DNA of 51,744 bases from Mycolicibacter sinensis. Its GTDB lineage: Bacteria; Actinomycetota; Actinomycetes; Mycobacteriales; Mycobacteriaceae. The DNA is taken from NCBI RefSeq assembly GCF_001667945.1, contig NZ_LZJK01000161.1, forward strand, positions 1 through 51,744, written 5' to 3'. The position numbers and the translations under genes are program-made. A model generated the notes under the pieces. It was given only the letters and a program-made list of their open reading frames with translations. It did no database searches and had not been told where the DNA came from. Within the stretch, counting starts at the first letter, position 1. Each line of letters begins with the position of its first letter. Below, in pieces: positions 32,028-41,040 of the stretch.

Positions 32028-33449
32028 TCAGCCCACCAGGGCGTCGACGTCGAGCAGCGAGGGCAACTCGGAGTCGCCCAGGTCGGGAACGGTGAACTCG
32101 GCGCCGCCCGGCAACGGCAGTGGTGCATCGTTCGGTGCGATGACACCGGCCCCGGTCAGGTAGCCGATCGCTCGTCCCAGGTCGGTGGCCACATCGGCCA
32201 CCACCCCGCCGACGGACTGGAGCATCCACTGGGCGCCTTGGGCCAGGTCGCTGACCAGGAAGATGTCCTGGTCGACGATCGTCTGCAGGTAATTGAGGAT
32301 CGGCGGCAGGAAGTAGCTCTCGAGGACGAACCCGGCACCGCCGGCCAGCGCGCGCAACCCCAGCATGAGCTCGATGCCGAGGTTCGGGTAGCCGTAGCTG
32401 TTGATGGCATCGGTGAGGGACGCCTTGAGATCGACCGGCATGATGAAGCTGTTGAGGATGTCCGGGTCGGTCTGCATCGGCACCCCGTCGAAGTCCGATC
32501 GCATCGGAATGCCGAAGACTTGCAGGATCGTCGGCGTGATGTCGGCAATGGAATAGTTCAGGTTCTGGCCGCCGGCCTGCGCCTCGTTGCCGGCCAGCGA
32601 GAACATGACGAAACTCGATGTCTCGTTGGGGGATTGGAAGCCGTGGCCGAGGCTGAAACCGGGCAGGGTCACCGTCTGCTGGTGGCCGTGGTCGGTGACC
32701 GCGATGATGGTCCATTTGTCGCCGGTGGCCGCCTCGGCTTGGGCCACCGCCTCGAGGATCTGCTTGAAGTTGGCCCCGACGTTGATGACGGCCTGGGCGT
32801 ACTCCTGCGACCCGCCGCTGAACGAGTGTCCGGCCTGGTCGACCTGGGACTGGTAGGCGAACATGAAGGTGTCGATGTTCGGGTTCGTCGTGGTCGCCAG
32901 GATCCGGGAGATGGTCTCCTCGGTGACCAGCGCGTCCGTCTCCGCTGAGGTGGAGCCGCCGGTAATGCCGATGATGTTGTCGGCGGGATAGCCGCCGGTG
33001 GAGGCCATCTCGGTGAAGAGGCCCCGGCCGGAGATGACGGTGGTGTCGATCTCCGGCTTGTGGTACTCGATCAAGTTGAACACCGACGGCCAGGTCGTGT
33101 ACGGCTCAGGCCGGTAGACGTTGCTGACCACCCCGTGCTTGTCGTCCCAGACCCCGGTCAGGATCGTCGACCACGACGGGGTCGACATGGTCTGGTGGCC
33201 GATGATGCTGGTGGCTCCGGTGACGCCCCGGTCCATCAGCATCTTGAAGCCGCTGTCGTCGTTGTAGGCGTGCTCCAGGATCTTGTCCAGGTTGGTGCCG
33301 TCGGTGCCGAACAGCAGCACATGCTCGGCAGCCAGCATCCATTCGGCGGTCAGTGCGGACAGCCCGGCCTGCGTTCCGACCACCGACGCGGTTCCGGCGA
33401 CCAGGCCGGCGACGGCCGCACCACAGAGCGCCTTCTTCACTGTTGCCAT
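32028..33449 (-). CDS. exported alkaline-phosphatase-superfamily phosphodiesterase/phosphatase, copy 1
   Basis: 473 residues from ATG at 33449; the frame extends upstream only as a shadow of the paralogue. A signal peptide (ALCGAAVAGLVAGTASVVGT) precedes the catalytic domain: LFGTDGTN supplies the first metal Asp, STPSWSTILTGVWDDKHGVV is the nucleophile region, AYQSQVDQAGHSF and VTDHGHQQ give further metal ligands. This is the type I phosphodiesterase/NPP plan. The C-terminal 130 residues are an extra helical part ending in LPSLLDVDALVG. The gene directly follows its paralogue with one base between stop and start, so both are co-translated. Confidence 0.82.
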   Translation of the reverse strand: MATVKKALCGAAVAGLVAGTASVVGTQAGLSALTAEWMLAAEHVLLFGTDGTNLDKILEHAYNDDSGFKMLMDRGVTGATSIIGHQTMSTPSWSTILTGVWDDKHGVVSNVYRPEPYTTWPSVFNLIEYHKPEIDTTVISGRGLFTEMASTGGYPADNIIGITGGSTSAETDALVTEETISRILATTTNPNIDTFMFAYQSQVDQAGHSFSGGSQEYAQAVINVGANFKQILEAVAQAEAATGDKWTIIAVTDHGHQQTVTLPGFSLGHGFQSPNETSSFVMFSLAGNEAQAGGQNLNYSIADITPTILQVFGIPMRSDFDGVPMQTDPDILNSFIMPVDLKASLTDAINSYGYPNLGIELMLGLRALAGGAGFVLESYFLPPILNYLQTIVDQDIFLVSDLAQGAQWMLQSVGGVVADVATDLGRAIGYLTGAGVIAPNDAPLPLPGGAEFTVPDLGDSELPSLLDVDALVG

Positions 33450-33450
33450 G

Positions 33451-34836
33451 TCAGCCCAGCAGCGCTTCGACGTCGACCAAGCCCAAGTCCGGAAGGGTGA
33501 ACTCGGCGCTGCCCGGCAGCGGCAGCGGCGCGTCGGTCGGCGCGACGACACCCGCCCCGGTCAGGTACCCGACCCCGAGGGCCACCGCGTTGGTCGCGTC
33601 CACCACCGCGCCGCCGACGGTGTTGACCACCCACTGGGTGGCCTGGGCCAGCTCGCTGAGCAGGAAGATGTCCTGGTCGACGATCGACTGCAGGAACTTG
33701 TCGACCTCAAGGATCCCCTTGTCGAGGAAGTACGGGATGCTGACGAATATCGTGCGGATGGCCAGGCTGATGTCGTTGCCGATGTTCGGGTAGCCATACA
33801 TTCCGATCGCATCGGTCAGCGCCTGCTTGAGATCGACGGGCGTGACGATGCTGTCCAGGACGGCAGGGTCGTCGGCCATCGAGACGCCGTCGAAGTCCGA
33901 CCGCAGCTGGATCCCGAACAGCGACAGGATGGTCGGGGTGATGTCGGCAATGGAGTAGTTCAGGTTCTGGCTGCCGTCGGTCGCGTCCTCGCCGGCTTGA
34001 TCGAAGATGACGAACGACGTCGTCTCGTTGGGCGACTGGAAACCGTGACCGGTGCCCAGCGACATCTGGTGACCGTGATCGGTGGTGAGGATGATCGACC
34101 AGTCGTCGCCGGTGATCGCTTTGACCTCCTCGATCGCGGCCAGGATCTCCTTGATGTTGGCACCGAGATTGATGATGGCCTGCATGTACTCGTCCGACCC
34201 GCCCCCGAAGGAGTGCCCGGCGTGGTCGGTCTGCGACTGGTAGGAGAACAGGAAACTCGAGACGTCGTCCGGGTTATCTTTGGTCGCCAGGATCTGGGCG
34301 ATGGTGGCCGCGGTGACCAGGGCGTCGGAGTCGGCCGCGCTGCCCTCCACCGGGATAAAGATATTGTTGTCGGCCGAATAACCGCCCGCGGCGGCAAGGT
34401 CGTTGAGGTACTGCCAGTTGCTGATGATCGTGGTGTCGATCTCCGGCTTGTGGTACTCGATCAGGTTGAACACCGACGGCCACTTGTCGTACGGCTCGGG
34501 CCGGAACAGGTTGTTGACGACGCCGTGCTTGTCGTCCCACACTCCGGTGAGGATCGTCGACCACGACGGTCCGGAGAGCGAGGTGTGGTTGGTAATGCTT
34601 GCGGTTCCGGTGATGCCCTGATCCATCGCCGTTTTGAAACCGCTGGCGTCGTTGTAGGCGTACTCCAGGATCTTGGCGAGGTTGGCGCCGTCGACGCCGA
34701 TCAGCAGCACGTGCTCGGCGGCCAGCATCCAGTCGGCGGTGTGCACCAACGAGGCCGGGGCTGCGACAGCAGCGCCCGTTCCCGCAACCAGGCCGGCGGC
34801 GGCTGCCCCACAGAGGAACTGCTTGATCGTTGTCAC
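33451..34836 (-). CDS. exported alkaline-phosphatase-superfamily phosphodiesterase/phosphatase, copy 2
   Basis: 461 residues with the same domain order as the downstream copy: signal peptide (CGAAAAGLVAGTGAAVAAPA), LIGVDGAN, SGPSWSTILTGVWDDKHG, QSQTDHAGHSFGG, LTTDHGHQ, and a C-terminal helical extension ending in LVDVEALLG. Long identical stretches (for example VFNLIEYHKPEIDTT) prove a tandem duplication. It is first in the pair. Metal-dependent cleavage of phosphodiesters or nucleotides outside the cytoplasm is the family role; substrate unknown. Confidence 0.83.
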   Translation of the reverse strand: MTTIKQFLCGAAAAGLVAGTGAAVAAPASLVHTADWMLAAEHVLLIGVDGANLAKILEYAYNDASGFKTAMDQGITGTASITNHTSLSGPSWSTILTGVWDDKHGVVNNLFRPEPYDKWPSVFNLIEYHKPEIDTTIISNWQYLNDLAAAGGYSADNNIFIPVEGSAADSDALVTAATIAQILATKDNPDDVSSFLFSYQSQTDHAGHSFGGGSDEYMQAIINLGANIKEILAAIEEVKAITGDDWSIILTTDHGHQMSLGTGHGFQSPNETTSFVIFDQAGEDATDGSQNLNYSIADITPTILSLFGIQLRSDFDGVSMADDPAVLDSIVTPVDLKQALTDAIGMYGYPNIGNDISLAIRTIFVSIPYFLDKGILEVDKFLQSIVDQDIFLLSELAQATQWVVNTVGGAVVDATNAVALGVGYLTGAGVVAPTDAPLPLPGSAEFTLPDLGLVDVEALLG

Positions 34837-35191
34837 GAGCGACTTCCCTCGGCTAGATCGGCCCGAACTAATTGACGGCGATGCTAGCAGTCACCCAGGA
34901 AAAACTCAGGTTTCTCTCGTGATCCGACCGTTTCCCCTGGAAGTTACTGAGGGTTCTGTGGGTGGCCGACTCGGAGGGCGGCGCCCATGCGCTCAAGTAA
35001 GGCGCGGAGATAGTGTCCCCACTGACCAGCTTCACGCGGAACTGCATCTCCCGATACGGCCAGCCGGTCGCCGTATTCCATTGCGACATCAGCAAGCCCA
35101 CCCCGCCGGCGGCGTGACGCGTGCCGATCTGGGCGCCGGGCTGACGTCGGCCAATTTGCCGGCGACGGTCCGCGCGGCGGGGCTCACTGAA
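34837..35191. other. 355-base gap with one doubtful small ORF
   Basis: On the minus strand a frame from GTG at 35101 to 34868 gives 77 residues (SQWNTATGWPYREMQFRVKL in the middle) of natural composition, but upstream the frame turns Arg-rich and the last part resembles nothing known. It may be the end of a decayed exported-protein gene. The A/T-rich part near 34862-34930 probably includes the promoter of the phosphodiesterase pair. Confidence 0.35.
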
Positions 35192-35899
35192 TCAGGGCTT
35201 GCTGCGCCAGCTGCCAGCAGCCAGGGCGATCATCCGAAGTTGTTTGACGGCAACATGTTTGATTTCAGCGAGTGTCGCCGGGTCCGGTGCCTCCTCGATG
35301 GCCTCGGCGGTGACGATCATCGCGTTGACGAACAGCCCGGCGAGTACGTTGAGGTCTTCGGTGCTCCACGCGCTCGCGCCGGGGAAGCGGGACAAATCGG
35401 TCGCCAGCTCGGAGGTGATCAGCTTGATCTCGGTGCGAATCGCATACCGCAGGACCGTCATCCCGCTGGAGCGTTCCCGGTTGATGAACCGCCAGTATTC
35501 CGGCCGCGACGTCACGCTCTCGATGAGCACCTCCACCGAGGACTCGATGACCCGGGCCGGGTCCACGCCACCACTGCGGGCGTCGCGCAAGGTCTCGCGC
35601 AGCGCGCGAAACGACTCGTCGATGAGCACCAGGCCCAGCGCGTCCATTGACTCGAAATGCCGATAGAAGGCGGCCGGGACGATGTTGGCCGCCCGGGTCA
35701 CCTCGCGCAGGCTCAATGCGCTGAAGCTGCGCTCGTCGAGCAGGGTCAGCGCGGCGCTGATGATGGCCCGGCGGGTGGCCTCCTTGCGCTCCTCGCGGGA
35801 GGGCCGCTCGGGCCGTTCCGGCCGAGTCGGCCGCTCGGCGCGGGGCGGTCGCGGCGGCCTGGTACGCCCGGACCGTGAATTGGGAGTACGACTGTTCAC
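35192..35899 (-). CDS. TetR-family regulator of the desaturase operon
   Basis: 235 residues from GTG at 35899 (upstream alternatives run into the operator and the divergent gene). After a Pro/Arg-rich extension (PPRPPRAERPTRPERPERPS) comes the TetR helix-turn-helix (ALSLREVTRAANIVPAAFYRHFES) and a helical ligand domain. It is divergent from the reductase-desaturase genes and three palindromes of the same type lie in between, one over its own start, so autoregulation and repression of the operon are likely. Ligand probably an acyl-CoA, by analogy with other fatty-acid TetR regulators; not shown by sequence. Confidence 0.85.
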   Translation of the reverse strand: MNSRTPNSRSGRTRPPRPPRAERPTRPERPERPSREERKEATRRAIISAALTLLDERSFSALSLREVTRAANIVPAAFYRHFESMDALGLVLIDESFRALRETLRDARSGGVDPARVIESSVEVLIESVTSRPEYWRFINRERSSGMTVLRYAIRTEIKLITSELATDLSRFPGASAWSTEDLNVLAGLFVNAMIVTAEAIEEAPDPATLAEIKHVAVKQLRMIALAAGSWRSKP

Positions 35900-35976
35900 T
35901 GTTGTGAAGCCTAACACAATGGCCGAATAAGCCTTGACTCGTCGTGAACGACTGTTCACTGTGTACATATGTTCAC
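35884..35976. promoter_or_regulatory. three TetR-type operator palindromes
   Basis: Site 2 (35944-35959) is a perfect palindrome with arms GTGAAC/GTTCAC and spacer GACT. Site 1 (35884-35899, GAGTAC-GACT-GTTCAC) covers the start of the TetR gene; site 3 (35961-35976, GTGTAC-ATAT-GTTCAC) covers the ATG of the reductase gene. The GACTGTTCACTGT half is identical in sites 1 and 2. Centres are 60 and 17 bases apart. Confidence 0.75.
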
Positions 35977-37018
35977 TCAAACGTTGACGCGGCGGGTACT
36001 CGGCTCCGGCCTGCTCGACCTGCTCACCGGCCCCCACGGGGTCGACCGCTACACCGAACTGGTGTCACCGACCTGGACCCGCAATGACGCCCGTGCTCGG
36101 GTGGTCGCCGTGCGGCGCGCCACCGCGCGCAGCGTCACCCTGCTGTTGGAACCCAACGACGCGTTTCCCGGATTCAAGGCCGGCCAGCACATCAACCTCT
36201 CGGTCGACATCGACGGGCGCCGGCGCACCCGGTGCTACTCGCCCGCCAGCGCCGAAGGGCAGCGGCTCATCGAGCTCACCATCGGCCGCCACGAGAACGG
36301 CCTGGTCTCCGAGCACCTGTACCGCCACGCGCGGCCCGGCATGGTCGTCGGCCTGGACAAAGTCGGTGGCGACTTCGTGTTGCCGGCGATCCGGCCGCGG
36401 CGCGTCCTGTTGATCTCCGGCGGCAGCGGCATCACCCCGGTGATGTCGATGCTGCGCACCCTGATCGCCGAACACTATGCCGGCCGGGTGACGTTCATCC
36501 ACTACGCCCGCTCGCCCGAGGAGGCCTGCTACCGCGACGAACTGGCCGCGATGCCGCGGGTGACGGTGCTACACGGCTACACCCGCGCCCCCGAAGCCGG
36601 TGATCTGCAGGGCTACTTCGGCGCCGAGCACCTGGCCGCGGCTGGCCCGGAACCCGACGCGGTCTACGTGTGCGGCCCGCCGGCGTTGGTGGCGGCCGTA
36701 CGCGAGCAGCGCCCCGATGCCATCTCGGAGAGCTTCGTGCCGCCGGAGTTCGCCGCCGAAGCCTCCGGGGGACGGGTGAGCTTCCTGGGCAGCACCATCT
36801 CGGTGACCGACGACGGCCGGCCGCTGCTGGAACAGGCCGAAGCGGCCGGGCTGCAGCCGGCCAGCGGATGCCGGATGGGCATCTGCCACAGCTGTACCTG
36901 CCGCAAAACCGGTGGCACGGTGCGAAACCTGATCACCGGAGCGATCTCCACCGCCGAGAGCGAAGACATCCAGATCTGCGTGTCGGTGCCCGTCGGCGAC
37001 GTCGACATCGACCTCTAA
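35969..37018 (+). CDS. ferredoxin/flavin reductase, electron donor to the desaturase (Rv3230c-like)
   Basis: 349 residues. An FAD-binding beta barrel (RRRTRCYSPASAEG) and a NAD(P)-binding domain (LLISGGSGITPVMSML) are followed by a C-terminal plant-type 2Fe-2S domain with Cys motif CRMGICHSCTC and a later Cys in DIQICVSVPVG. From established work Rv3230c passes electrons from NADPH to the DesA3 acyl-CoA desaturase; the same gene pair and order is present here. The desaturase gene follows 97 bases downstream. Its start codon lies inside a TetR operator. Confidence 0.9.
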   Translation: MFTQTLTRRVLGSGLLDLLTGPHGVDRYTELVSPTWTRNDARARVVAVRRATARSVTLLLEPNDAFPGFKAGQHINLSVDIDGRRRTRCYSPASAEGQRLIELTIGRHENGLVSEHLYRHARPGMVVGLDKVGGDFVLPAIRPRRVLLISGGSGITPVMSMLRTLIAEHYAGRVTFIHYARSPEEACYRDELAAMPRVTVLHGYTRAPEAGDLQGYFGAEHLAAAGPEPDAVYVCGPPALVAAVREQRPDAISESFVPPEFAAEASGGRVSFLGSTISVTDDGRPLLEQAEAAGLQPASGCRMGICHSCTCRKTGGTVRNLITGAISTAESEDIQICVSVPVGDVDIDL

Positions 37019-37115
37019 GACCAATGACCCCCCGCGAATCGGAATCACACGACGACACCACCGCGTGTTGCGTCGGGAAATTCCGAGTCGCGGACGATGA
37101 CCAAAGGAGCCAACC

Positions 37116-38216
37116 ATGACACAGTCCGTCCTCGAGCGCCCGCAGACCGCGCAGCCACAAGTCCCCACCCGCTCAGACCTGCCGCCGAACCTCGATGCCT
37201 TCGGCGCCGAGCTCGACGCCATCCGCCAGGCCGTCCTCGACGACCTCGGCGAGCGCGACGCCGACTACATCCACCGGATCATCAAGGCCCAGCGTGCGCT
37301 GGAGGTCGGCGGGCGCGCGTGTCTGTTCTTCAGCATCATCCCGCCGGCCTGGCTGGCCGGCACCGTCATGCTGGGGCTGTCGAAGATCCTCGACAACATG
37401 GAGATCGGCCACAACGTCATGCACGGCCAGTACGACTGGATGGGCGAACCGGCGTTGTACGGCAAGCACTTCGAGTGGGACACCGCCTGCCCGGCCGATC
37501 AGTGGCGGCACTCGCACAACTACATGCACCACACCTACACCAACATCGTCGGGATGGACCGCGACGTCGGCTACGGCATTCTGCGGATGAGCGAGAAGCA
37601 GCCCTGGGAGCCCTACTTCCTGGGCAATCCGTTGTATGCCTTCCTGCTGATGGTGCTGTTCCAGTACGGGGTGGCGGTCCACGAACTGGAGGCCGAGCGC
37701 ATCCGCGCCGGCGAGATCGGCGTCGCCGACAAACGCGAAATGCTGCGGGAGACCTGGCAGAAGGTGCGACGCCAAACCCTCAAGGACTACGTGGCATTCC
37801 CGCTGCTGGCCGGGCCGTTCGCGCCGCTGGTGTTCGCCGGCAACCTGACCGCCAACCTGATGCGCAACGTATGGGCCTACACCATCATCTTCTGCGGCCA
37901 CTTCCCGGACGGCACGAGTGAGTTCACCATCGAGGAGACCGAGAACGAGTCGCGCGGGATGTGGTATTACCGCCAGATCCTCGGTTCGGCGAATTTGAGC
38001 GGCGGCAAGTGGTTTCACATCCTGACCGGCAACCTGTCGTTCCAGGTGGAGCACCACCTGTTCCCCGACCTGCCGGCGCATCGCTATGCCGAGATTGCGC
38101 CGCAGGTGCGCGAGATCTGCGAGCGCTACGGCGTCCCGTACAACACCGGCCCGCTGCTCAAGCAGTTCGGCAGCGTGGTCCGCAAGATCTGCAAGCTGGC
38201 ACTGCCTTGGACGTAG
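37116..38216 (+). CDS. desA3: DesA3-like membrane stearoyl-CoA delta-9 desaturase
   Basis: 366 residues. The three His clusters of membrane desaturases are present: HNVMHGQYDW (HXXXH), HSHNYMHHTYTN (HXXHH) and VEHHLFPDLPAHR (HXXHH). Hydrophobic segments lie at about 68-90 and 165-185 and again near 225-265. The enzyme makes oleate-type acyl-CoA using electrons from the reductase encoded upstream. A GGAG ribosome site precedes ATG at 37116. Expected to be repressed by the divergent TetR regulator. Confidence 0.9.
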   Translation: MTQSVLERPQTAQPQVPTRSDLPPNLDAFGAELDAIRQAVLDDLGERDADYIHRIIKAQRALEVGGRACLFFSIIPPAWLAGTVMLGLSKILDNMEIGHNVMHGQYDWMGEPALYGKHFEWDTACPADQWRHSHNYMHHTYTNIVGMDRDVGYGILRMSEKQPWEPYFLGNPLYAFLLMVLFQYGVAVHELEAERIRAGEIGVADKREMLRETWQKVRRQTLKDYVAFPLLAGPFAPLVFAGNLTANLMRNVWAYTIIFCGHFPDGTSEFTIEETENESRGMWYYRQILGSANLSGGKWFHILTGNLSFQVEHHLFPDLPAHRYAEIAPQVREICERYGVPYNTGPLLKQFGSVVRKICKLALPWT

Positions 38217-38230
38217 GAGGCCGTGACCGG

Positions 38231-38443
38231 CTACTCGACGCCGACGGTGACCTCGGTCGACTTGATGAACACCGTCGCCGGCTTGCCGACCTTGAGGTCG
38301 AGGTCGAGGGCGGCGTCGCGGGTGACCGACGAGGTGATCACCTGCTCGCCGCCGTCGAGCCGGATCTTGACCACAGCCATCACCGCGCCGATGTCGACGT
38401 CGGCGATGGTTCCGGTGAGTTGATTGCGCGTTGAGAGTTGCAT
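38231..38443 (-). CDS. Mop/TOBE-domain molybdate-binding protein
   Basis: 70 residues, a single TOBE/Mop domain opening MQLSTRNQLTGTIADVDIGAVMAVVKI. Stand-alone Mop proteins bind molybdate as oligomers and serve as intracellular molybdenum store or sensor. It is convergent with desA3 (14 bases between stops) and has no molybdenum-transport neighbours in the window. Confidence 0.85.
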   Translation of the reverse strand: MQLSTRNQLTGTIADVDIGAVMAVVKIRLDGGEQVITSSVTRDAALDLDLKVGKPATVFIKSTEVTVGVE

Positions 38444-38490
38444 GGCGGTCCTCTTCGATTCTCCGATGCGCCTGACGGATCAACGGTAGA

Positions 38491-39099
38491 TCAGCACCGG
38501 GGGCCAAGCAGCGCAATCGAGGCATCGACCGCGGGCTCGACGATGGCACCGATGTCGGCGCCGTCCTCGACGGCCAGCGCGGTCAACTCCCGCAGGCCGC
38601 CCAGCAGGATCACCGCCAGCGCCGGGCTCAGCGGCGGCAGTTCGGCCCGCTGGAACCCCGGGCTGCCGCTGAGCTCGATCAGCAGGTTCGACATCAGATC
38701 CAGGCCGCGCCGCTGGGCCGGTCGCGCCACCTCACCCAGCGCCGGCAGCTCCCGGATCCAGCTCAGCGTGATCGCCGGCCGGGACCGGATCTGGGCGACG
38801 TAGGCCCCCACCGCCTGGCGGATCTGTTCCTGCCAATCGGCCTGCGGATCGACCGCGGCGCGAATCCGTTGCGCCAGCGCCTCGTTGTCGGCGCGCAACA
38901 GCTCAAGGAAGCACTCCTCCTTGCTGGCGAAGCGGTCATAGAAGGTGCGCTTGGAGGTGCGCGCCGCGCGCACGATGTCGGCGACGGTGCTGGCCCGGTA
39001 GCCCCGTTCGGCGATCGCCTCCGCCAGGCCGTCGAGCAGGCGCTGCCGAAACGGGTCGGCGTCCTGCGCCGCCTCGCCGCCGGCTACCAGCACCGTCAT
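38491..39099 (-). CDS. TetR-family regulator divergent from cyp138 (Rv0135c-like)
   Basis: 202 residues from ATG at 39099, preceded by GGAAGGAACGGCG; an upstream ATG at 39135 lacks a ribosome site and lies at the edge of an operator. The N-terminal helix-turn-helix (ASTVADIVRAARTSKRTFYDRFASKEE) is standard TetR; the rest is a helical ligand domain. It faces the P450 gene across two palindromes and probably represses both. Size and position match my recollection of Rv0135c. Confidence 0.87.
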   Translation of the reverse strand: MTVLVAGGEAAQDADPFRQRLLDGLAEAIAERGYRASTVADIVRAARTSKRTFYDRFASKEECFLELLRADNEALAQRIRAAVDPQADWQEQIRQAVGAYVAQIRSRPAITLSWIRELPALGEVARPAQRRGLDLMSNLLIELSGSPGFQRAELPPLSPALAVILLGGLRELTALAVEDGADIGAIVEPAVDASIALLGPRC

Positions 39100-39136
39100 C
39101 GCCGTTCCTTCCACCCGCAGGCCCTTGCCAGCCATT

Positions 39137-39186
39137 GGTACTTAAGGGTACCGTTTCCCACAAGCATCTGGTACGCACCGGTACCA
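39137..39186. promoter_or_regulatory. twin TetR operator palindromes
   Basis: GGTAC-N6-GTACC occurs at 39137-39152 and again at 39170-39185, the latter extending to TGGTAC/GTACCA. The two centres are 33 bases apart, about three helical turns. They lie between the divergent regulator and P450 starts. Confidence 0.75.
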
Positions 39187-39209
39187 CAACTCGCGTCGGG
39201 AGGCGCCCC

Positions 39210-40550
39210 ATGACCCAGACCGCCGTCGGCAACAGCACTGCAACCACGGACGCGCCCGCGATCAACCTCCCCCCGGGCCCCCGAGTTCCCAAGGTGCTCT
39301 CGGTGCTGCTGTTCAGCCTGGCCCGGCGGCAGGTGGTGCAGCACCTGACCCGCCGCTACGGCCCCGCCTTCACCGTCACCAGTCCCATCTTCGGGACGAC
39401 GGTCTTCGTCACCGAACCCGACTTGGCCAAGCAGGTGTTCCTCGCCAACCCCGACGAGCTGGGCAACATCCAGCCCAACCTGTCCCGGATCCTCGGACCC
39501 GGTTCGGTGTTCGCCCTCGACGGCGCCGAGCACCGCCGCCGCCGTAACCTGCTGAGTCCGCCGTTCCACGGCAAGAGCATCCGGGCCTACGAACAGATCA
39601 TCGTCGAGGAGACCCTGCGCGAGATCAACGACTGGCCGATCGGCAAGCCCTTCGAAACGCTGCTGCCGATGAACCGGATCACCCTGAACGTGATCCTGCG
39701 GGCGATCTTCGGCGCCGAAGGCGCCGAACTGGACAAACTGCGGGCCGAACTGCCGAAGTGGGTGACGCTGGGCTCGCGGCTGGTGGCGCTGCCCATGCCG
39801 ACCCGCACCTACGGGCGGTTCACCCCGTGGGGTCGGCTGGCCGCCTGGCGCGACGAGTACGAAGCCGTCCTGGACAAGCTGATCGCCGACGTGCGTGCCG
39901 ACCCGAACTTCGCCAACCGCACCGATGTGCTGACCCTGCTGCTGTCCAGCACCTACGACGACGGCGCCGCGATGACCCGCCAGGAGATCGGCGACGAACT
40001 GCTCACCCTGCTGGCGGCCGGGCATGAGACCACCGCGTCGACGATGGCCTGGGTCTTCGAGCGGCTGAGCCGCTACCCCGACGTGCTCAACGAGTTGGTC
40101 GCCGAGGCCGACACCGACGAGAACACGTTGCGCCGCGCCGCAATTCGCGAGGTGCAGCGGGTGCGCACCGTCATCGACTTCGCCGGCCGGCACGTCTATG
40201 CGCCCAGCGTCCAGATCGGCGAATGGGTGATTCCCCGCGGCTACGGGGTGATCGTCGGCATCAATCAGATCCACCAGAACCCCGCCGTCTTCGAGGACCC
40301 GGACCGCTTCGACCCCAAGCGCTACCTCGACGGCAACCCCTCGGCGTTCGAGTGGCTGCCCTATGGCGGCGGCAGCCGGCGCTGCCCGGGCTCGGCGTTC
40401 GCCAACCTGGAGATGGACGTGGTGTTGCGAACGGTGTTGCGGCACTTGACTATCGAGCCGACCACCGCGCCGGGGGAGAAATTCCACTCCCGCGGAGTGG
40501 CCTTCACCCCGAAACGGGGCGGGCGAATCACGGTGCGCCGGCGAGGCTGA
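39210..40550 (+). CDS. cyp138: cytochrome P450, CYP138-like
   Basis: 446 residues from ATG at 39210, which follows a GGGAGG site; the frame is open upstream through the operator. Landmarks: I-helix AAGHETTAST, K-helix EVQR, and heme-ligand motif PYGGGSRRCPGSAF with the Cys. It is soluble. Monooxygenase acting on an unknown lipid or xenobiotic; needs ferredoxin and reductase partners not encoded beside it. The CYP138 assignment rests on synteny with Rv0135c and msrA and on size, so the family number should be confirmed. Confidence 0.82.
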   Translation: MTQTAVGNSTATTDAPAINLPPGPRVPKVLSVLLFSLARRQVVQHLTRRYGPAFTVTSPIFGTTVFVTEPDLAKQVFLANPDELGNIQPNLSRILGPGSVFALDGAEHRRRRNLLSPPFHGKSIRAYEQIIVEETLREINDWPIGKPFETLLPMNRITLNVILRAIFGAEGAELDKLRAELPKWVTLGSRLVALPMPTRTYGRFTPWGRLAAWRDEYEAVLDKLIADVRADPNFANRTDVLTLLLSSTYDDGAAMTRQEIGDELLTLLAAGHETTASTMAWVFERLSRYPDVLNELVAEADTDENTLRRAAIREVQRVRTVIDFAGRHVYAPSVQIGEWVIPRGYGVIVGINQIHQNPAVFEDPDRFDPKRYLDGNPSAFEWLPYGGGSRRCPGSAFANLEMDVVLRTVLRHLTIEPTTAPGEKFHSRGVAFTPKRGGRITVRRRG

Positions 40551-40578
40551 TCAGGCCCACCGCTTAGGATCGGCGGAC

Positions 40579-41025
40579 ATGAGCACACCGGAGACGATGA
40601 CCGCCGCGATCGAGCGCACCATCCCGGTCGCGCACCGGATGGGGGTGCGGATCCTCGAGGCCGGGCCCGGCCATGCGGTGGCCAGCGTGCCGGTCGAGGG
40701 CAACGGCAACCATTTCGGCGTCATCTACGCCGGGGTGCAGTTCACCGTCGCCGAGATCCTCGGCGGGGTGATCGCGCTGAGCACGTTCGACGCGGCGAAG
40801 TACTTCCCGCTGGTGAAGAACATCGACATCTCGTTCGTCGGGATGGCCCGCTCGGAGCTACGCGCCGAGGCCCGTCTCGACGAGGCGACCATCGCCCGGA
40901 TCGAAGCCGAGGCCGCCGAACGCGGCAAGGCGGACTTCGAACTGGAAGCCGTGGTCACCGACGCCGAAGGAAAGACCGTCGCCACCACCCGCGGGCTGTA
41001 TCAACTGCGGGCCCACGGGAAATAA
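40579..41025 (+). CDS. hotdog-fold thioesterase-like protein (DUF4442/PaaI type)
   Basis: 148 residues. GMRILEAGPGHAVASVPVEGN followed by HFGVIYAGVQFTVAEILGGV is the hotdog helix and strand pattern of acyl-CoA thioesterase relatives. It is 28 bases behind the P450 gene and probably co-transcribed. Substrate unknown; hydrolysis of an acyl-CoA is the likely reaction. Confidence 0.75.
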   Translation: MSTPETMTAAIERTIPVAHRMGVRILEAGPGHAVASVPVEGNGNHFGVIYAGVQFTVAEILGGVIALSTFDAAKYFPLVKNIDISFVGMARSELRAEARLDEATIARIEAEAAERGKADFELEAVVTDAEGKTVATTRGLYQLRAHGK

Positions 41026-41040
41026 GCCCGCCGACAGCCG

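Noticed and set aside
31984..32715. Upstream extension of the flavoprotein frame
   Set aside because: It overlaps the phosphodiesterase gene in another frame; composition is shadow-like.
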